NCBI GenBank assembly: GCA_026770585.1
Contig: MU646513.1
Location: forward strand, 506,197 to 517,811
DNA: 11,615 bases
DNA from: Baffinella frigidus
Taxonomy: Eukaryota > Cryptophyceae > Cryptomonadales > Baffinellaceae
Direction: 5' to 3'
Each line of letters opens with the position of its first letter. Within the stretch, counting starts at the first letter, position 1. This document shows positions 5,762 through 11,550 of this stretch, piece by piece. The position numbers and the translations under genes were made by a program. Below the pieces are notes generated by a model, which did not search any database, was not told the origin of the DNA, and worked only from the letters and a program-made list of their open reading frames with translations.

Positions 5762-5779
5762 GGTGTTGGACAGGCAGCG
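5762..5779 (+). pseudogene. Exon f copy 5, tail relic with a good donor
   Basis: GTGTTGGACAGGCAGCG (VLDRQ plus CG) followed by GTGAGC, the best donor of the exon f series. The exon body is lost. Confidence 0.55.
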
Positions 5780-5792
5780 GTGAGCCTCCTTC

Positions 5793-5871
5793 CCTCGTTC
5801 ATAAGAAAGAGCACCCTCCCTAAGGACCACCATAGGGCCCTAGGCATAGATGCAGGGTCCTGGGGGGGAGC
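5793..5871 (-). mobile_element. Family 2 inverted-repeat element, truncated
   Basis: CCTCGTTCATAAGAAAG terminus followed by an interior matching the minus strand of the element at 10407 (GGACCACCATAGGGCCCTAGGCATAG). The distal terminus is missing after GGGGGGGAGC. Confidence 0.75.
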
Positions 5872-5902
5872 CTCACCAGTGCACCTCCTTCACTAATGCA
5901 AA

Positions 5903-6049
5903 AAGCTTACGTCAGCGAGATACTTAGAGCCTACGGATTGCCTACGGTAGGAGCCCCCTCCTACGACTTTTCAAGTCCCTTTTGTTTTTAAGGTCGTAGG
6001 AGGAGGGGGGTTTCCTACCGTAGGCTAAGGGGTCCGCTGGCGTTAGCTT
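5903..6049. mobile_element. Family 4 inverted-repeat element, 147 bp
   Basis: Outer arms AAGCTTACGTCAGCG (5903-5917) and CGCTGGCGTTAGCTT (6035-6049) pair with two mismatches. Inner arms around CTACGGTAGGA...CCTCCTACGAC (left) and GTCGTAGGAGG...TCCTACCGTAG (right) lengthen the snap-back. No coding capacity. The inner CCTACGGATTGCCTACGG resembles the core of family 1. Confidence 0.78.
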
Positions 6050-6690
6050 CTGGCATTATCCCATGCTCTTCAATCATGCTCCCCTTTACGTCCGGTACCA
6101 CCAACCCTCACGGGAGGACCAAATCAACGAGTTTCGACCTTTGTGCAAAGCATTTTTAAAACTCCCCAAATCTAATAAAGCAGCTTTTATTAGGCAATTA
6201 TAAAATCGTCGGGGTCAGATCCGACCACGACGCCCCCTAAATCTGCGGTCTGAAAATCCACGATTTGGTCTTTCCGTGAGGATTGGTGGTAGGGTTTGAT
6301 TGCTTCCACCATAAGCGGGCGCCACATACCCATCAACCCCGCACCCCTCAACCCTCAAGTCATTCCAGCTGCGTGTAAAGTCACTCCTGAGAACCCCCCC
6401 TCTGCGTCTTTCCCGAGAACCCCCCTGCAGGAAGACCCCCAGTTTTCTGAAAACCCCCCCTGCAGGGAGCCGGGGGGGGGGCTCAGTTGACTGGTCTCGA
6501 GCGATTTCATTTCTCAAAAGCCCTTCTAAACACCCCTACGGGTCTATAGGGCGAACCCCAGTTTTCTGAGAAACCCCACTTCTATTTCCTGACAAACAGA
6601 AACTAAAAGTCCCCTTTTTTCTCTGGGAATCCTCTTTTTTCGTGAAACCCCCAAACGCTAAACCCTCCTGAAACCTCACCCTGCGAGTCT
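6050..6690 (+). other. Intron f/g: mostly noncoding, C-rich, with a short palindrome
   Basis: A small perfect palindrome lies at 6172-6193 (CTAATAAA/TTTATTAG). At 6290-6324 is a family 1-adjacent word (GGGTTTGATTGCTTCC then AAGCGGGC). From 6380 are repeated C-runs with TTTTCTGA(G)AAA and CTGCAGG words that foreshadow the exon g duplication units. I see no exon. Confidence 0.55.
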
Positions 6691-6694
6691 GCAG

Positions 6695-6716
6695 GAAGCC
6701 TCCCAACGACAAGCAG
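6695..6716 (+). pseudogene. Exon g copy 1, 5' part
   Basis: After TCTGCAG: G + KPPNDKQ, then divergence into GATTTCCGG. It matches the start of exon g in the same phase. The family 1 element at 6738 is inserted 21 bp downstream. Confidence 0.65.
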
Positions 6717-6737
6717 GATTTCCGGATTTTCCGCCAA

Positions 6738-6899
6738 CCACACAGCGGGCTTCAAAGGGGTTTTCGGGCTCTGAGAGCCCGAGTTTCCGTTACCTCATCT
6801 GTAGGGACCCCCCCTATGTCTCTACGGATTGCCTTCCGGAGGGTCCTAGGTCTTATCGCTTAGGGGTTATTCGAAATCCCTTTGAAGTCCGCTGTGTGG
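6738..6899. mobile_element. Family 1 inverted-repeat element, complete (162 bp)
   Basis: Terminal arms of about 28 bp begin CCACACAGCGGGCTTCAAAG and match the right arm with two mismatches; flanking AA/TT may extend them. The interior holds GGGCTCTGAGAGCCC, a GTAGGGAC...GTCTCTACGG palindrome and CCTAGGTCTTATCGCT. No ORF or target duplication. A paralogous segment without the element (7003-7045) gives an empty-site comparison. Confidence 0.88.
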
Positions 6900-6980
6900 T
6901 TGTGCTTCACTACCCTCACAAAACACTCTTTTGTTTTCTGGGAACCTTATTTTTTTGAGGAAACGCCTGCGGGGCTGCAG

Positions 6981-7002
6981 GAACCTTTCCAACGACAAGC
7001 AG
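6981..7002 (+). pseudogene. Exon g copy 2, 5' part
   Basis: After GGGGCTGCAG: G + NLSNDKQ. It is followed by AATTTCTGGATTTCCCGC, which parallels the sequence after copy 1. The body of the exon is missing. Confidence 0.6.
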
Positions 7003-7112
7003 AATTTCTGGATTTCCCGCTAAATAACCTGTTTGTGCTTCACCGCCCTCACAAAACGCCCTGTTGTTTTCTGGGAACCCTGTTTTCTGAGAAAACACTT
7101 CCGGGGCTACAG

Positions 7113-7264
7113 GGAGCCTCCGAATGACAAGCAGGGTGTGGCACGGGGGCCTTCTGATGGCAAGGGGAAGAAAGGGAGAGGCGCCGCCAAGAAAGGCGAG
7201 CACCCCGGCCACCATCCGCACTGTGTCTCGCCATCAGTAGGAATCGGCTCTGTCTCGAACTGTC
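7113..7264 (+). CDS. Exon g: Lys/Gly-rich linker exon
   Basis: The acceptor GGGCTACAG|G gives the single base needed after exon f (CG + G = Arg). EPPNDKQGVARGPSDGKGKK and GRGAAKKGEHPGHHP follow: hydrophilic, basic, Gly/Lys-rich and then His/Pro-rich, which suggests a disordered linker. No known domain. The 3' end is uncertain: GTGGTC at 7265 or GTCTCC at 7268 both leave the single base required by exon h without creating a stop, whereas donors at GTGTCT and GTCGTG would create one. It is the third of three copies of the exon start, and the only one with a body. Confidence 0.5.
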
Positions 7265-7280
7265 GTGGTCTCCCGCCAGG

Positions 7281-7283
7281 GTT

Positions 7284-7358
<75 letters not shown>

Positions 7359-7392
7359 TTCTCTCTCTCTCTCGCTCTCTCTCTCTCTCTCG

Positions 7393-7427
<35 letters not shown>

Positions 7428-7467
7428 GCTTTCTCTATCTCTCTCGCTCGCTCTCTTTTTCTCTCAT
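7281..7467. repeat. (CT)n microsatellite with CTAT, CTTT and CTCG interruptions
   Basis: Long pyrimidine run on plus. Apparent Ser-Leu proteins on plus and Arg-Glu proteins on minus are artefacts of the dinucleotide. Confidence 0.97.
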
Positions 7468-7512
7468 TCGCAGTACCAGTCTCTTCCAACCGTTTCTCTC
7501 CATCCTGCGGAA

Positions 7513-7674
7513 CCACACAGCGGGCCACGAAGCAATTTTCGGTGGACAATCCACCGACTTTCCGTTACCTTATCCGTAGGGACCCCCCTATGTCCCTACG
7601 CTATTGCCTATCATAGGGTCGTATGTCTTGTTACTTGAGGGTTATCTGAAATGCCTTCGAACTCCGCTGTGTGG
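7513..7674. mobile_element. Family 1 inverted-repeat element, complete (162 bp)
   Basis: Same length and organisation as the element at 6738: termini CCACACAGCGG and CCGCTGTGTGG, a snap-back GGTGGACAATCCACC, TTTCCGTTACC, and a GTAGGGACCCCCCTATGTCCC palindrome. Outer arms are about 28 bp with several mismatches. No obvious target duplication (GCGGAA left, AGTTTT right). Confidence 0.87.
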
Positions 7675-7689
7675 AGTTTTGGTCCCCCG

Positions 7690-7777
7690 GTAACTCTCTC
7701 TCTCTCTTGCTCTTGCTCTCGCTCGCTCGCTCGTTCACACACACACACAGTCTCTCTCACTATCTATCTCTCTCTCT

Positions 7778-7820
<43 letters not shown>

Positions 7821-7870
7821 TTACTAACTAACTAACTCTCTCTCTCTTCCAACCACCAGCGCTCTCTCTC
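7690..7870. repeat. Composite CT / CA / ACTA microsatellites
   Basis: CT and CTCG runs, then ACACAC (7735-7748, 7800-7820), then ACTAACTAACTAAC (7822-7836). The ACTAAC words are branch-point-like and lie about 90 bp upstream of the exon h acceptor. Confidence 0.95.
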
Positions 7871-7922
7871 GTTAACCCTCTCCCACTCTCTCTCGACACA
7901 GGCGAACCCCCCGCGCCGACAG

Positions 7923-7989
7923 GAGTGTTAGCTACAGTCGATGACGTCGTCTCTGCCATCTCCGCTGAGGGCCTTACTGACCGCGAAAG
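7923..7989 (+). CDS. Exon h: acidic helical exon (best copy)
   Basis: Acceptor GCCGACAG|GA. Only the phase with two leading bases is open: VLATVDDVVSAISAEGLTDR and E, ending with AG of a split codon at AG|GTCCCT. The peptide is acidic, probably helical, and not recognised. AG + A of exon i gives Arg, so the join is in phase. Three downstream partial copies repeat its last nine residues. Confidence 0.6.
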
Positions 7990-8071
7990 GTCCCTCTCTC
8001 TCTATCTCTCTCTATATCTATATATTTCTATCTTTCTCTGTCTCTCTCTTTCTCTCTCTCTCTATCTCTCT

Positions 8072-8097
8072 GCCGAGAGCCTTAATGACCGCGAAAG
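8072..8097 (+). pseudogene. Exon h tail copy 2
   Basis: AESLNDRE plus AG, then GTCCGT. It retains the donor but lacks the VLATVDDVVSAIS part. The CT run supplies an AG-free pyrimidine stretch upstream. Confidence 0.65.
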
Positions 8098-8173
8098 GTC
8101 CGTCGAGTCGCTCTCTCTCTCCCTCCCTCCCTCTCTCTCTATCTCTCTCTATATCTATATATTTCTCTCTTTC

Positions 8174-8205
<32 letters not shown>

Positions 8206-8206
8206 C

Positions 8207-8232
8207 GCCGAGGGCCTCACTGACCGCGAACG
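8207..8232 (+). pseudogene. Exon h tail copy 3
   Basis: AEGLTDRE followed by CGTTCC. The donor GT is not at the usual position. Confidence 0.65.
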
Positions 8233-8317
8233 TTCCGTCGGGTTGCTCTCTCTCCCCCCCCCCCCCTCTCGCTCTCTCGCTCTCTCGCTCTCTTGCTCGC
8301 TCGCTCGCTCTCTCTCC

Positions 8318-8343
8318 GCGGAGGGCCTCACTGACCGACAAAC
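8318..8343 (+). pseudogene. Exon h tail copy 4
   Basis: AEGLTDRQ-like tail (CGACAAAC), then GTCCCC. The last residues differ from the other copies. Confidence 0.6.
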
Positions 8344-8380
8344 GTCCCCACAAACCTCCTAGATCTGTCGCATTCTATTT

Positions 8381-8403
8381 GGGCTCACCAATTTGGTGAG
8401 CCC
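8381..8403. other. Perfect 11-bp palindrome (hairpin)
   Basis: GGGCTCACCAA and TTGGTGAGCCC are separated by one base. It is not followed by a T-run and lies in an intron between exon h copies and exon i. It may be the remnant of an element or a cruciform site. Confidence 0.75.
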
Positions 8404-8509
8404 GGGCTTGAGCCAAATTCAACAGGTTTGTACCGCACACCCATCAGGTCAACTTGAGAACAGTCGGTCAACCTGAGATAGCGCTAGGACTGATCCAACT
8501 AGCCCGCAG

Positions 8510-8551
8510 AGCGTACGTGCAACTCGCTGAACATCAAGGGACGCCCGACAG
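8510..8551 (+). CDS. Exon i: short exon with a canonical donor
   Basis: Acceptor CTAGCCCGCAG|A, with CTGATCCAAC upstream as a possible branch region. A + AYVQ-type frame: AYVQLAEHQGTPD, then AG|GTGAGT, the only full consensus donor in the window that fits the gene model. The 42-nt exon is phase-symmetric: it completes Arg from exon h and leaves AG for exon j. The same frame stays open back to about 8412 (VNLRTVGQPEIALGLIQLAR), so a longer exon starting at 8426 or 8448 is possible but would not fit the phase of exon h. Confidence 0.6.
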
Positions 8552-9005
8552 GTGAGTTCACTGCTAGGGCAAAGATTTTGTCAAGGTCAATTCATTCACC
8601 CACGAATCTGTCAACTTTAGAAACGAGATACACCAATGGTGTACTTCTTTACTACACATTCTCAGGTGAGTTGACCAAAACAAAAACTCCGCCCTGGCAG
8701 TGGAGTTGCAGGCACGCTTTTGGTAGCAATGGTGGCGGATCGTGGCCGTTTTAATCTTAGTATACGTTGTATACTCGGTGATATACGACTCTGGGTAGGT
8801 GACCTTTTCGACATCTTTTTGTCTCATGTCGCCTGTCCCGAACCCACCTCTCCCGCCCTCGTGATATCCCCCCTTCGTCTTAGAGTGGCGTCTTGTCTCT
8901 CAAACGTTTCCGGGACGGACACGTTTTGCGGATTTCGAAAATCCGTTGAGCCAACCGAACCGCCTTGTAAGCGCCGCTAAACCGTCTTTCTCCCCTGGAT
9001 CGCAG
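8552..9005 (+). other. Intron i/j, no recognisable gene
   Basis: It starts GTGAGTTCA and ends GGATCGCAG. A second AG|GTGAGTTGA occurs at 8664-8673, so an additional small exon ending there is possible. An 86-codon open stretch at 8720-8980 resembles nothing I know. Small palindromes lie at 8761-8775 (GTATAC/GTATAC) and about 8930 (CGGATTT/AAATCCG). Confidence 0.5.
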
Positions 9006-9108
9006 AGTGAAGATGATGACGACGTTCTGCGCGTCGCTCCCGCACGGACGCCACCTCGCGCTTGATGACGCGTGGACCCTCGTCACGTCCGTCATCCGCA
9101 CCAAGTCT
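9006..9108 (+). CDS. Exon j (best copy)
   Basis: Acceptor CCCCTGGATCGCAG|A. A completes Arg from exon i, and VKMMTTFCASLPHGRHLALD and DAWTLVTSVIRTKS follow. The end is uncertain: GTCCCT at 9109 keeps phase 0 for exon k, while GTCTGT at 9105 does not. The unphased alternative frame gives an acidic SEDDDDVLRV that stops at TGA (9063). The partial copy at 9212 preserves LDDAxTLxTSVIRTKS, supporting the chosen frame. It is not a family I recognise. Its HLALDDAWTLVTSVI segment could be a helix. Confidence 0.5.
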
Positions 9109-9211
9109 GTCCCTCTACTCCTTCATCGACACACTTCTGCGTCAGCAAAACTCCCTTGCCCTTCCTCAACACACGTGTATGTCTTGAAATGTTCCGTTTG
9201 ACCTTCCTCAA

Positions 9212-9265
9212 CTCACGCTTGATGACGCGTTGACCCTCATCACGTCCGTCATCCGCACCAAGTCC
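9212..9265 (+). pseudogene. Exon j partial copy
   Basis: LTLDDALTLITSVIRTKS at an offset of 157 bp from exon j. TGG/TTG and GTC/ATC are the main differences. The exon start is replaced by CCTTCCTCAACTCACG, a word that recurs (CCCTTG.CCTTCCTCAACACACG near 9157 and 9296), so the flank is duplicated as well. From 9266 to 9650 I see no further exon. Confidence 0.65.
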
Positions 9266-9651
9266 GTCCCTTTACACCCTTGCTGACATTCCCTTGTCCT
9301 TCGACAACACACGTCTCTGTCCCGCCCACATTCCCTTGACCCTCCTCATTGGGACGCGACTCACGAGAGCAGAAGATGCTCTAGAGGGTCACCTACCCAG
9401 AGTCATATATGCCTTCAACTATACAACGTTAACAAAGATATCCTGCTCAGACACGGCCTCGGTGGGGTTGCATGTATGGCGGCCGTGTCGGTAGTGACAA
9501 AGGTCTCTCTCACGAAAAACAAAATGTTAAAACGCGAGTGTCCCCCTCCTGACTCACCGCAGGGAGGGGGCGTCAGCGATCGAGGCTCTCTACTGTTCTC
9601 TCGACAATCTTCAAGACAAGGTTCCCCTCCACCCTCCCCTCTCAACTCTAA

Positions 9652-9861
9652 TCCATAGAACCTAGACCATAGACCATAGACCATAGACCATAGACCATAG
9701 ACCATAGACCATAGACTGTATACTATGGACCATAGACCATAGACCCTCTACGCTGGACCCTAGACCCTAGACCCTAGACCCTAGACCCTAGACTCTAGAA
9801 CCTAGACCATAGACCACAGACCATAGACCATAGACCATAGACCATAGACCATAGACCATAG
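9652..9861. repeat. (CCATAGA)n / (CCCTAGA)n heptamer minisatellite
   Basis: About 30 seven-base units. Outer blocks are CCATAGA and the centre (about 9757-9793) is CCCTAGA, one base away from the CCCTAAA telomere-like heptamer. Scattered variants (CTGTATA, CCACAGA, CTCTAGA) are present. Confidence 0.95.
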
Positions 9862-9908
9862 TGTTTCGTGCTCTCTCAGTAATGTGTCTTTCGCTCTCTC
9901 TGCCGCAG

Positions 9909-9964
9909 GAGGAATTCTGAGGAATTCTCGCGGAGGATGGAATCACATGCCGCGCACTTCATTG
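9909..9964 (+). pseudogene. Exon k copy 1, broken by a 10-bp tandem duplication
   Basis: The acceptor CTCTCTGCCGCAG is identical to copy 2. GAGGAATTCT is present twice in a row (9909-9918, 9919-9928), which shifts the frame and makes TGA. Beyond the insertion, RRMESHAAHF aligns with RRMEAHAAQF. Most differences from copy 2 are at third codon positions, so it decayed recently from a coding copy. It then joins CT/CA repeats without a donor. Confidence 0.8.
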
Positions 9965-9977
9965 TCTCTCGCCATCT

Positions 9978-10088
9978 GTCTCTCTCACACACACACAAAC
10001 ACACACACACACTCTCTCTCTCTCCTTCTCTCTCTCTCTCTCTCTCTCTCTATTTCGCTCTCTCTCTCTCTCTCTCACCCTCTCTGCC
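9978..10088. repeat. (CT)n and (CA)n microsatellites
   Basis: CT, then ACACAC with AAAC interruptions, then CT, ending in CTCTGCCGCAG. The microsatellite forms the pyrimidine tract of the exon k acceptor. Confidence 0.95.
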
Positions 10089-10092
10089 GCAG

Positions 10093-10173
10093 GAGGAGTT
10101 TTCGCGGAGGATGGAAGCACACGCCGCACAGTTCACCCCCCGTGGTGACATCATCCGCGGAAAGAGTGCTGCT
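10093..10173 (+). CDS. Exon k: 27-codon phase-0 exon (complete copy)
   Basis: Acceptor CTCTGCCGCAG|GAG and donor GCTGCT|GTAAGA, both good. EEFSRRMEAHAAQFTPRGDI then IRGKSAA. 81 nt, phase 0 at both ends. The one-base-shifted frame is also open (RSFRGGWKHTP), but comparison with copy 1 favours the first: five of six substitutions fall at third positions. Charged and helical at the start, unknown family. A partial third copy lies at 10333. The family 2 element begins 24 bp after the donor. Confidence 0.68.
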
Positions 10174-10196
10174 GTAAGAAGTACAAGCCACTAGAT

Positions 10197-10319
10197 CTAC
10201 AGAAATACCTCGTTCATAAGAAACCGCCCCCCCTAGGAACCTACAGTAGGACCATGCCTAGGGTCCTCTGGTGGTCCTGGGGGGGGGGGCAGTTTCTTAT
10301 GAGCGAGATACCCCTGTAG
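10197..10319. mobile_element. Family 2 inverted-repeat element (123 bp)
   Basis: Arms CTACAGAAATACCTCGTTCA... and ...TGAGCGAGATACCCCTGTAG pair, continuing into TAAGAAAC/GTTTCTTA and C-run/G-run stems, with CATGCCTAGGGTCCT in the middle. It is noncoding. It follows CACTAGAT, and the same flank precedes the next copy. Confidence 0.88.
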
Positions 10320-10332
10320 GCGCCTAGAGGGG

Positions 10333-10374
10333 TTCACCACCCGTGGCACCATATTCCGTGGGGAAAGTGCTGCT
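10333..10374 (+). pseudogene. Exon k copy 3, 3' half
   Basis: FTTRGTIFRGESAA followed by GTAAGAAGTAC, the same donor as copy 2. The N-terminal half is missing and the family 2 element lies directly upstream. Replacements (P/T, D/T, I/F, K/E) indicate decay. Confidence 0.75.
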
Positions 10375-10406
10375 GTAAGAAGTACCAAGTCACTAGATCT
10401 AGGCGC

Positions 10407-10530
10407 CTACAGGGGTACCTCGCTCATAAGAAAGCGCCACCCCCTAGGACCCTACATCAAGGCTATGCCTAGGGCCCTATGGTGGTCCTAGGGGGGTGGG
10501 CGGTTCCTTATGAGCGAGGTGCCCCTGTAG
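10407..10530. mobile_element. Family 2 inverted-repeat element (124 bp), well preserved
   Basis: Arms of roughly 43 bp run from CTACAGGGGTACCTCGCTCA through GCGCCACCCCCTAGGA and back to CCCCTGTAG. The loop is short, with GCCTAGGGCCCTATGG. It would fold into a near-complete hairpin. Together with the preceding exon k tail it forms a duplicate of the 10093-10319 unit. Confidence 0.9.
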
Positions 10531-10711
10531 TTGAGGTCTGTCGGGGGCAGGGGCGGGCTGCTCACCATGATTCATGTACAGTAAATTTTAATCGAATCAA
10601 GTGTCAACTTTTCGCATCGCGTCGCGTTAAGTTGCGAGGTTGCGGCCGTTCCCCCCCCCACCTTCGCCCTTCCTCACCCGCCCCTCCCGCTGAGGTTCCC
10701 TCGCCTTTCGC
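10531..10711. other. Unassigned spacer
   Basis: GC-rich, with a TTTTAATCGAATCAAG patch, a run of C and repeated CCGCCCCTCC-like words. Short ORFs on both strands have no recognisable content. Confidence 0.5.
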
Positions 10712-10813
10712 ACCCCTTAAGTGACCAGTAGGCTCATACGCCGTACCGTAAGGCCCTAGGACCTGCCTAGGGCATCCACAGGCGATTATTCGCCCGTTGG
10801 TCACTTGAGGGGT
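10712..10813. mobile_element. Family 3 inverted-repeat element (102 bp)
   Basis: Termini ACCCCTTAAGTGACCA and TGGTCACTTGAGGGGT pair at 15 of 16 positions. The interior holds TAGGCTCATACG, CCGTACCGTA and GCCCTAGGACCTGCCTAGGG. No coding capacity. Confidence 0.87.
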
Positions 10814-10904
10814 ACGGGGGTCTGTAAAGTCACTCCGGTCATCCTACACGGGGTTGTATCCCCAGAGGGGGGAGGTGCCCGATCTGCGGACAACCGTACC
10901 ATGG

Positions 10905-11013
10905 GATACCCCTTAAGTGGCCAGTAGGCTCATACGTCCTACCGTAGGGCTCTAGAACGTGCCTAGGACCTGGCGTGGGTCTTTGAAGACACCCTGGCCA
11001 CTTAAGGGATATC
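10905..11013. mobile_element. Family 3 inverted-repeat element (109 bp)
   Basis: 20-bp arms GATACCCCTTAAGTGGCCAG and CTGGCCACTTAAGGGATATC pair at 19 of 20 positions. The interior AGTAGGCTCATACG and CTACCGTAGGGCTCTAG match the element at 10712. The 91-bp gap between the two carries TGTAAAGTCACTCC, also seen at 6372. Confidence 0.9.
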
Positions 11014-11088
11014 CGCAATCAGGAACCGGGGCAGCAGAATGGAGGCCTTTCCGAATGCTGCTGGCCAAAGGCTGCGTGCGTGCCCGGG

Positions 11089-11165
11089 GTTGACTTTCGA
11101 GCTGTTGGACAGCTCAAAAGTCAACCGCGTTGACTTTGGAGCTGCTGGATAGCTCAAAAGTCAAC
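11089..11165. other. Two tandem near-identical 37-nt hairpins
   Basis: 11089-11125 and 11129-11165 each start GTTGACTTT and end AAAGTCAAC with an inner GAGCTG/(C/T)AGCTC stem. The internal C-A or G-A mismatch sits at the same place in both, and the second copy has a G-T pair where the first has G-C. Period 40 bp. It could be a short element duplicated in tandem, or a structured RNA or DNA site. Confidence 0.8.
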
Positions 11166-11184
11166 ACCACGCCGCATGGAGATC

Positions 11185-11225
11185 CTGGCAGGCTTCGTGA
11201 GGCTCTGCTAAGAGTCCTCTGCCCC
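11185..11225 (-). other. Possible minus-strand exon after a CCCTAAACCAG acceptor
   Basis: On minus, the telomere-like tract ends ACACCCTAAACCAG| and is followed by non-repetitive sequence that is open in phase 0 (GQRTLSRASRSLPG...) into the tandem hairpins. The acceptor resembles those of exon f on plus. The 3' boundary is unknown and the identity is unsupported. Confidence 0.25.
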
Positions 11226-11227
11226 TG

Positions 11228-11545
11228 GTTTAGGGTGTAGGGATTAGGGTTCAACGTTTAGGGTTTAGGGTTTAGGGTTTAGGGTTCAACGTTTAGGGTT
11301 AAGGGATCAGGGTTCAGTGTTTAGGGGTTAGAGTTTGGGGGTTAGGGTTTGGGGTTTAGGGTTTAGGGTTCAGGGTTCAGCGTTTAGGGTTTAGGGGTTA
11401 GGGAGTTTGAGAAGCCTGGTGGGTTTTTAAGGGATCAGGGTTCAGTGTTTAGGGGTTGGAGTTTGGGGGTTATGGTTTGGGGGATAGGGTCTAGGGTTTA
11501 GGGGTTAGAGATTAGAGTTCAGTGTTTGGGGATTAGGGGGTTTGG
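11228..11545 (-). repeat. Long degenerate TTTAGGG tract
   Basis: About 320 bp of TTTAGGG, TTCAGGG and TTAGGGG words on plus (CCCTAAA on minus), with an internal duplication (AAGGGATCAGGGTTCAGTG at 11301 and 11429) and an interruption GAGAAGCCTGGTGGG at 11409 that resembles the sequence at 11543. It is interstitial, with imperfect units. Confidence 0.92.
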
Positions 11546-11550
11546 GAAAC

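Larger units (their letters stand above)
7994..8316. repeat. (CT)n microsatellites within the exon h series
   Basis: Pyrimidine repeats (CTATCT, CTCTCT, CCCCCC, CTCG) at about 7990-8070, 8110-8206 and 8244-8317 separate the exon h tail copies. The first two blocks share a CTATATCTATATATTTCT word, so repeat and exon were duplicated together. Confidence 0.95.
864..10173 (+). other. Inferred multi-exon RNI-type leucine-rich-repeat gene (span of recognisable exons)
   Basis: This span joins the best copy of each exon series (a to k). RNI-type leucine-rich repeats fold as alternating strands and helices and normally bind protein partners; the partner and cellular location here are unknown. Supporting observations are repeated LxxLxLxxN strands followed by Ala/Leu-rich helices, AG acceptors, GT donors, and codon phases that fit at b/c, c/d, d/e, e/f, f/g, h/i and i/j. 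The last acceptable join (i) ends in a full AG|GTGAGT donor. No start codon, stop codon or polyA signal is convincing, so the gene is probably partial. The downstream part (g to k) is Lys/Gly-rich and then helical. An LRR array followed by a helical tail would fit several families, including CARMIL-like proteins, but I do not recognise it as any one of them. It may also be a decaying pseudogene. Confidence 0.55.

Noticed and set aside
6215-6517. 100-codon minus-strand ORF
   Set aside because: It covers C-run repeats and element debris, and shows no motif or splice context.
7265-8399. Ser/Leu-rich plus-strand and Arg/Glu-rich minus-strand ORFs
   Set aside because: They come from CT repeats. 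Only the short exon h blocks inside the region have non-repetitive codon patterns.
8720-8980. 86-codon ORF in intron i/j
   Set aside because: No recognisable motif, no duplicate, and the i/j phase match does not need it; length is compatible with chance in GC-rich sequence.
9008-9065. Acidic SEDDDD reading of exon j
   Set aside because: It hits TGA after 19 codons, does not fit the phase left by exon i, and is not preserved in the second copy.
9652-9861. CRISPR-like array
   Set aside because: The 7-bp units are contiguous with no spacers; this is a minisatellite.
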